Assembly (NCBI GenBank): GCA_903813345.2
Contig: CAIIXF020000011.1
Span: 3,064,571 to 3,124,570 of the forward strand
Length of the DNA: 60,000 nt
DNA from: Owenia fusiformis
Taxonomy: Eukaryota > Annelida > Polychaeta > Sabellida > Oweniidae
Direction: 5' to 3'
The position numbers and the translations under genes were made by a program. Shown piece after piece: positions 12,416 through 21,400 of the stretch (position 1 is the stretch's first letter; each line of letters begins with the position of its first letter). The notes under the pieces are model-generated. The model worked only from the letters and a program-made list of their open reading frames with translations, was not told the origin of the DNA and searched no databases.

Positions 12416-12477
12416 ATGAGGATCTTGTTTCTTGTGTCGATCGTTTGTATCTATGCAGTTCATGAAACAAATGCATG
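12416..12477 (+). CDS. Exon 1: signal peptide
   Basis: The ATG at 12416 opens MRILFLVSIVCIYAVHETNA, a typical secretion signal with a basic n-region, a hydrophobic core and a small residue at the likely cleavage site. The exon ends with TG before a strong GTAAGT donor. With the first base of the next exon this gives TGG (Trp). Bases CATAACC before the ATG are an acceptable start context. Confidence 0.8.
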
Positions 12478-15400
12478 GTAAGTGGAAATGTTTGTACTTT
12501 TAGTTATTAAAAAATCATTGATGTTCACGGGATATCATCGCCTACTTAGGTCAATGTGTAAGAACAGGTCATTTTTTCAAGAAAATTTCTTCGCAGATAA
12601 AATAACACGCTCTTACCAATGCTTAATTGTATTTGAATCATAATTAAAGGGGTTCCTGTGGCTACAAGGGTAAAGTGTACAAGCCTGGGGACAAATTTAA
12701 AGACGAATGCAATAAGTGCGAATGCAACTTGCACCAAATCCAAGATTTTGTGACTTGCCCCAACAAGACAAACTGTGAAGAGCGATGCAAATTTAAAGGT
12801 AATTTTTATTTATCGGGGATGCAAATGGTTAATCATTGGACAGACATAAACGGGAATACACTGTATGGGTGATAAAGTTGAGTTCTGAACCTTTTCGTAG
12901 GCTAAATGATTTATTTCTAAATAATCGCTTAAAACACATACTATGTCAATTTAATCAATTTCAGACTGTGAAAGTACAAAATGTCCCAAAATTTCTTGTC
13001 CACAAGGTTCACATATACCTCCGGGAAGATGCTGCCCAGTGTGTAATATGAAACGTAAGTATAAAATGTTCCAGTATTTCTTGTCAACATGGATCACATT
13101 ATACCTCCGGGAAGATGCTGTCCAGTGTGTAATATGACATGTAAGTATCTTATTATATAAAATGTCCTAGTATTACTTGTCAACAAGGTTCACATATACC
13201 TCCGGTTCCAGTATTACTTGTCAACAAGGTTCACATATACCTCCTGGAATACGCTGGCCAGTGTGTAATATGAAACGTTACACCCCAGTCACATTTCCCA
13301 CGGCCGCCGTGCAGTCTATCAATTCTGCGGCCAGTAGCTTTTCTACGCTCGTCGTAGAATTTCTGCGCTCTCATACTTTTGCAGTCACATTTCCCACGGC
13401 AGCCGCACGTGGAATTTTAATAAATGTTATTCATAGTGCTAGGATGTAATATCAAATGAAAAATGATCGTGAAACATTGACAAATAATGATTCAATCTTG
13501 TTGAGCCAGTTGATTTCTACGGGGACCTCAGAAATGAACAAATATTATAACTCCAAGTTATAATTTCTACGGCGACCCTGCGGCTTGTAAAAAAATGGAT
13601 ACGCCCTATGGAGGCCGCAGGGCGAGCGTAGTTTTCCTACGCTCGCCGCAGAAATACTCTGATTTAATTGATCTGCGGTAGACGTACGGCCGCCGTACGG
13701 TCGCCGTGTTAGTATTTAATATTATTAGAGTTAATAAACTCCTGTTTATATATTGAATTTCTCAATATGAGAAATATTGAAAACACAGAATCGTTTGTAA
13801 CCGATATAGTTGTTGTTCCAGGCACTCATGTTTGCAAAATAATGCAATATTTACTATAAAATCGCTAAACTCAACTTCTAAATATTTGAATGATGTTTTA
13901 CATATCAAATAAGTAAGATCCGTGGCTGTCTTTATTGTATTTGATTCAAAGATACAATAGGTGCAAATATATTACATTTGTTTCACTGTCATACGTTGCA
14001 TATTATTGAAATCACCGGTGAAAGTTGAAAATGAAAGACCCGATTATATCGCGAATTCGATTCTATAGGACCCGATGCTACCGCCTGAGTATTCCGATTA
14101 TACCGTGAGTAGAGCCCGATGAGGTAGTGAATAAGCTTTCGGTTGATCATATAACACAAATTAATTTATCATATATTCCTGGCGTCGGGATATAATATAA
14201 TAAATATAAATCCCGCAACACTATACGTCAACGTCTGTGTGCCACAAAGTTCTTTTAAGCAGTTCTATCTGACAGTGCTCATAGTCCAATGATTTTAGTA
14301 CGAACTTTGGTCCTTCGTTTTATTCAAAATCTGAATTATTTACTAAAACTGAACAGGTGTTATACAAAGTGATTATATAAACACATTTTAATCAATGGTT
14401 CGATACCACGGAATGAGGCCACGAAATATAAAAAATCGTTTAATTAGAATATTATACGTGTTGTTTTGTATCTACCAAGGCGGTAAACATATGAAAAATA
14501 TTTATATATTTTGATTGATTTTAAATGTGCAAAGTTTAAAGACCCGTTATACTCATTCGCTCTCAATTTTGACTAAGATAAGATATCAGTGCAACGGCTA
14601 CTAAAATGAAGACAGATTGACCAGTAAAATAAGAACCTGAAGCATTCATCATAAGATACCTTATGATGGCAATATGACTTTAAGCCTATTCTTGTCTATC
14701 AGTACACAAAATTGCAAAGACAAATCTGAAAGGACACTTGTCACTTGTTAATCACTTGCACTTGTTAATTTGAAATACATTTCAATAATACGAACAGAGA
14801 AGTCTGATTCTTTTATCCGTAACAATGAGTGAACAGTTACACAATTTTCAAATAACATCTTCACATTCCAATTAACAATCGTCACGAGGGTATTAGCAGG
14901 GCTCTAGCTGTGGTCGCATAAGAGAGCATCGGGATGATATCTAATACCTTTCTTATTTGATTATAAATTGCATTTACTTTTACAGGGATATAACTGTTTT
15001 GGAAATACAACATGTGATGTGATCAATGGTACAGCAGGTTGCCAAAGTAAGTATGAAGAGTGGATAATATAGCCAAATAAAATTACCAACATGGGAATGA
15101 GGAAGCAGAATGCAAGATTGGGTAATTGGACGTATATATACTTCGAGTTCATGTTTCGTACAGTGCACAAACATGGCACACGATAGGAAAAGATGGCGCG
15201 AGCGTAAATATGATGAAACTTTAAGTCGTAGTATTCTATAGTATACCAAAAAGATCGTTTTTAGTTTAACAAATCAAAACAAAAAGGGACCAACTTGAAT
15301 AATCCAATGCCACTATTCCTGGGGGTTAGAAGTCGATGAATGATGTTAGTACACATTTCAGAATGCAGTCAAATAATGTGTGAGTTCTGCCAGTTCGGTT

Positions 15401-18400
15401 TCCAGACGGATAGCAATGGTTGCGAGATATGTAAATGTAAAACGAATCCGTGTATGGTAAGTGTAGGGGACGTTGTGTCAGAGTTTTTATATGTTTACCT
15501 ACAGCCCCACATCCTGGATCAAATTGATATATCATGATAGTTTCCTAATGTATGGTTTATTGCTGGGGCGGTTTATTGTTTGGTTTATCAATTGCACTAA
15601 ATGTTAATACTGAAGCACTAAATTATGTTCTTTTAAAAAAATCCTTCCTAAGAAATTGGATCAGAAACCTGGATGTATTCTTTTCTTTTTTCAATTTCCA
15701 AAAAATTAATATTACGTCAGTGTGATCATGCCTTATGACATTCTTTCATCATCGTTCAACAAGAATTTATAGGTATGACCTACAGGCCCGTATCCAGGAT
15801 TAGCCAAGGGGTTCACTTTTTCAAAAATTCCAGGGTCCAGTTCACTTGTGACAATTTTGGTCCAAAAATGGCCCAAATCACTTAAAAGTGCTCAGAATGG
15901 TGAAAAACTGCATGGTTTTGAAAGATTTTTTGGCCTGGGGGTCGCTCCTTAATAATTGATTATTTTGTCTACAGGCTGATCCAAGCCCGTGCCCAAAGAG
16001 CAGCGCCAATCCCGTGTGTGTGGTACGAAACAATAAGGCAGTCTGCGAGAGTGAGTTGAGCTCAGTTATGTATCAATACTAGGGCAAAATCCATTGTCTA
16101 CATGTGTTATTTACTTGGAAATACTAAAACCAAATGTTTCATTCATTGAGATGAATGCCTTTGTCACTTTCACACGTTATGTTCCATGAAGCCCAAAGGG
16201 CAATTGGAATATCATCTTGTGAAAATGACAATGGTTTCACCAATAATATAAGTGTCAAGTCCCAATCCTCAAAATTATTAATTCACAATCTTAAAGTATT
16301 GATATGATTGTGTTCTACACCGTATACTGAAGTAATTTAATTTCATTTGAAAATCCCCAGGAGCAGTTTATATCTGTGCTTATTATTCACCATCCAGTTG
16401 TCTAATTTGATACGGGCGAACAGTAAATATTTCTTCTGGAGTTTAATACTGATTCGAACATGACTGTGTTCCCGCCTTCTATAAACTGTAAAAAAGTCAA
16501 CATTTCACCCGGGGTATATTCGCGAAGAATACCTCTGGTAATACGTGCAATGTGTGACGTCATAACGACGGATCGTTATCTTTCGTTAAGTTTTCGTACA
16601 AAAAACGCTTGTGCCTCCCCATGCAGGATATATTCGACAATATTACCCCTGCTCTTCGGTCTATATTTCTTAATTAAACTCCAGTTAAATAGCAACACAA
16701 TATAATGAACTGTAGTTTATCTGAAATAACGTACAGCTGTATCAAAAGAAGTATACATTCTTTTTCTATTCTTTTTAAAGAATGGACACCTGGAAAGCTA
16801 TCAAAAACAGAGTAACACAAAATACCCCTGGCTATTATTTCATAAAACAACCAGGACACATTGTTTATTTTTTACATAATTGGTATATATGGTGCTTGAA
16901 ATGGTTTTCTAATATGTAGGTTACGTATCATATATCATATAACTACGTGTTAAAGCCTCTTTACCTTTGAATTTTTATTTACTTAACCTGCGATGAAAAT
17001 ACTTATACTATTGATGGAAACGTAATTTGACTTTTATTCCAATACCTCCAAATTTTCTCAATTTTTTTCTCAATTACAATATTGATGATAAATTGATGAT
17101 AAATTTGAAAATCGACATTCCCATGTTAACCAATGGGAAATGGTAGGTTTGCCGCAAGTCATATGACAGAATATCCATCCATCCGAGTCCTTGCAAAAAA
17201 TACGAGTTAGGCAGGCAATTGAATTTGCTAACTTTATTTAACAAAAAATTGATATGTTTCTTCAGGTTCAACAAAGTTATAGGGCTTTAAAGTCAAAGTT
17301 GTTTTTCAAAAAAACTCTCCCATTGAAATAACACAGGAGGCGAAAAATTATTTTCAAAAATGACTTTGAAGCACTGTAACTTTTATATTCATCAAATAAA
17401 CTAAACACTTAGTGTTTAAAAAGTTAGACAATTCAATTTCCTATATGAAAATATTTTTTGCTGAATCTTTTACTGAAAAGATATCCTGATTTCTGATTTG
17501 CCCCGAACCCTCCATTTCCCATTTGATTACATGGGAATGACGATTTTCAAAATTCATCAAATTTATCATCAATTTTCGACCTATTGTAATTGAGGAAAAA
17601 AAATGAGAAAATTTGGAGGTATTGGAAATAAGGTCAAGTTACGTTTCCATCAATATTATAAGTTATTTTATCGCCGGTTAAGTAAATAAAAATTCAAAGG
17701 TAAGGAGGCTTTAACACGTAGTTCAATGGGGAAAAAAGGTTGCCAAACTTATGGAGGGGAGTGTATGTAATATATGTATGTGGTAATTGAATCACGAGAA
17801 AGGAGTGGTATCGATATGGAGATCTTTTCGAAAACACGTTTCTCTTAAACCAGTCATAAAAAACACATCGTCAATTAAATGGTCATCTTCTGAATGGTAA
17901 CAATATCATTTGAAAATATATATATATACTTTCATCTATATTGTTTTAGAAAACACATTAAACATGTACACTTTTTTGTTCTTGGTATCACGTTTCCAGA
18001 GTGAAATGAAACATCTTTCCGAACCTCATTGGAACAAAACAACATACAAACAACATGTTTAGGTCTCTCGGTATTGTAATTGCACCAAGACCAAGGAAAT
18101 TTGGGTTGATTTTAAAAAAGTATCTTGTTAATGAGGGATTTTGTTTTAATTTTTTGAATACTTTTTTAAAATCAACCAAAAATTAATTTGTATTCCTATA
18201 ATATTGAGAGGTCTAAAATCATGTTGTATATGCTATTTTGTTCCAACAGCAAGGTTCGGAAAGACATTTTATTTCATTCTAAAGAATTGGTAGAAAGGAG
18301 CAAAAACAATTACACTAAAAAACAAAAATGTTAACAAAAGCAGTTATATAAGATATTTCTAAATAATGTTTGCATTAAATTGCTGTCAATCAGTCAACAT

Positions 18401-21400
18401 TACATAAAACACCGTGTTTTTTACAAAATGTTTTCAATGATTGGTTTAAGAGAAAAACATTGTTGAATTCAGTTCTCCATATCGATACCACTCCTTTCAA
18501 TGTCATTGGATCACTCTTCTATACCTAACCCCTAAAAATGCATAAGATACTATGTTTATCTAATTTTATTGTTAGTATATTTTTGAAAGTACCTTATTAC
18601 CACCTAACAGTCATCCGATAAACCATTCACGAGGAATGGACACATGAAAACAAATAACAAAGTCATTACTAATGAGCGAAATGGGTTGCTCATGAACACC
18701 AAATGCAAGGTATAATAGAGTGTAGATAAAAACAGAAGTAATGGTATTTTCTACAAACGCAATCATATTGTGTTGACAGAATGTCCTGGGATCTGCATCA
18801 TGTCTTGTGAATATGGATTTAAGACAGACAGTAACGATTGCCCAGTGTGTGAATGTAGAAGTAACCCGTGTACACAGGTACTAATTACGTTGATAAACAA
18901 AGAACAAACAAGAATGAGTTTTGTTTGGCGATATTACATAATGTTACGTAATATATTTCTAAGTACAAATTGAAATAAATGCGATTATACCATATACATT
19001 TGACTAACTACCTAAAGATTATATAATAAGTGTATATGTAGTTACGTAATTAAAAAACAACCGCACGTGACGTTCCACTATGAACAGTTCTCTAAAAGCA
19101 GTCAAGAACAGAATGAGCACAGCTCAAATAAATGAGATTACAATAAAAACAGTACATACAATGTTCAAAAGCGACGTAAATAATGATGAGTTAGAGTAAT
19201 CATCGTGACAAATGAAGAAAACAAACAAGCTGTCATAAAATACCACTTAGCAACAGGAAAGCTAATAAAGTGTGCGTAAAATTAAGAGTCAATAAAAATC
19301 GTAACAATTTATAATTGCGTAAACCCCCATAATTTATAATTGCATAAACCCCCATAAACCATTCGAAAAACAAACAAAAATGATAACTAGCATAAATAGG
19401 CAAGGATTAGTAATCTAAGAACAGCGCGGAACTCTATTTTGAACATGTTCAGAGATATATAGACAAAGAACTATCTTATCAAGCCTTAGCAACAGGAAGG
19501 CTAATAATGTTATATAAGTGTGCGTAAAATCTGTATGTGCGTAAGAACTACACTGCGGTCGTCAGAGTCTTTCTTCGGAACAGCCTGCAAGGGTGAAATA
19601 ACCTACGCTGCATAGAGGATCTATAGACAGTTATTTCACCCTTGCAGACTGTTCCAAAGAAAGACTCTGACGACCGCAGGGTAGTTCTTACGCACATACA
19701 GATTTTACGCACACTTATAACATTATTAGCTTTAATGTTGCTAAGTGGTATTTTATGACAATTCCAAAACAATGAACACATTGAAAATACATCTAAATGG
19801 CGTTCGTCTAATTTATTGGTAGAGTCCATTTCACTGTTTAACTGCGTCAGTAAAAGCTAAAAAATAAGAAATCAAAATATCATTTTGCAATAAGATATGG
19901 AAAAATATATTCCTATTGTACATGAAAGACATTTGTATATCTTGGATTGCTTCTAGTTTGGCTTATTAAGTGTGTGGCCTCTTATATTTGGATGCTTTCT
20001 GCCATGTTATTTTCAATAAGATTAACATGGCTGATATTCTTCAAATTACAAGACGGCACAGGCTTATTGCACAAAAAACTAAAAAAAATCTGAAATATAC
20101 AAATGTCATTCATATACATTGTGAATATACTTTTCCATATATTATTGCATTATGGTCTCCCAATTTCTTATTTTTGCCGTTCTACTGACGCAATGAAGCA
20201 GTGAAATGGACTCTATATAAACATGTTTATGATCAATAAAAGTCTGAAATTACTGCAAATAATACTACATATAATTTTAAATTGATAGACATTTAGACAA
20301 GCCACTAATTAAGCTCATTATTTTCTTGTTTGCTAGTTCGTTCTCTGAGTGAAGCAATACTAATTTTTGTGCATTTTAGTCGAAATGCCCATCAGACAGG
20401 TCATATTGTGTTGTGGAAAACTACAAGCCAGTTTGTCAAAGTATGTACAGTCAACACTTATTTTCAATTAAGATTAAACAATTTTGCTCCACTTGATATA
20501 ATATTTTTTCTTTTGAAAGTCAAGCATAGATAGAATAGATTTATAAGAAGCAAAAACTGATGAATTTTGAAATTTAATTATCCCCTTTTAAAATGACATC
20601 ATAACCTGGTGACATCATTTTTTAAACTCTAATAAACTCAGTTAACATTAAATTTAGATTAAATGCAATATAATTAGATTAAATAATCTATCAAAATGAA
20701 TATATAAATATTACATTTATAGGTAGTATGCGAGTTCACGTTTTGTATTTTAGAATGCGGTCCCATCAGGTGTAGCATGTTCTGTGAATTCGGAATGGAG
20801 ATGGGTTCAGATGGTTGTCATATATGTAAATGTAAAGACAATCCCTGCATGGTAAGACATTCACACAGAGTTAGCTATGCAAGGTGTGTCCCATTCCAGC
20901 CAATCAGAACACTGCATAACTGACATATAAGAAGTGTAATATTGACACTCAAGATAGCATTCCATATTTTGCAACAGATAAATGGCAATGGGTATTTTGA
21001 TTCGGGGGAAATGATTACCCTTATCGGTTTCATAAATCCATGCTGGCTGTTTTTTATCTCCCATATGAGCATATTACTATTATTTTCGATGGAGAATGTA
21101 AAACTTTAAATAACCTTAACATATCGGGAAATGTAACAGATTATTGTATCATTGGTAGAATCATTGTATTCTGATTGGCTAGTGCAGTGCCACGTGATAG
21201 AAATACTATGTATAACATATTTCACGCTTCCGGGCAAAACATGAAATAGAATATTTCCTTGAATCATTGCTATTATTCATATGTCATTTATTCATTCTCA
21301 CTTTTAGAAAATGAATTGTCCTCCTTTACACATCTGTGAAGCTCAAAAAGACAGAGCGTGTAAGAAGCCCATTGTCCTGCGATTGCCAAGTGCAAAGGTT

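Noticed and set aside
20588-20626. Hairpin with TGACATCA repeats
   Set aside because: The two TGACATCA words are direct repeats and pair poorly; nothing else supports a regulatory element.
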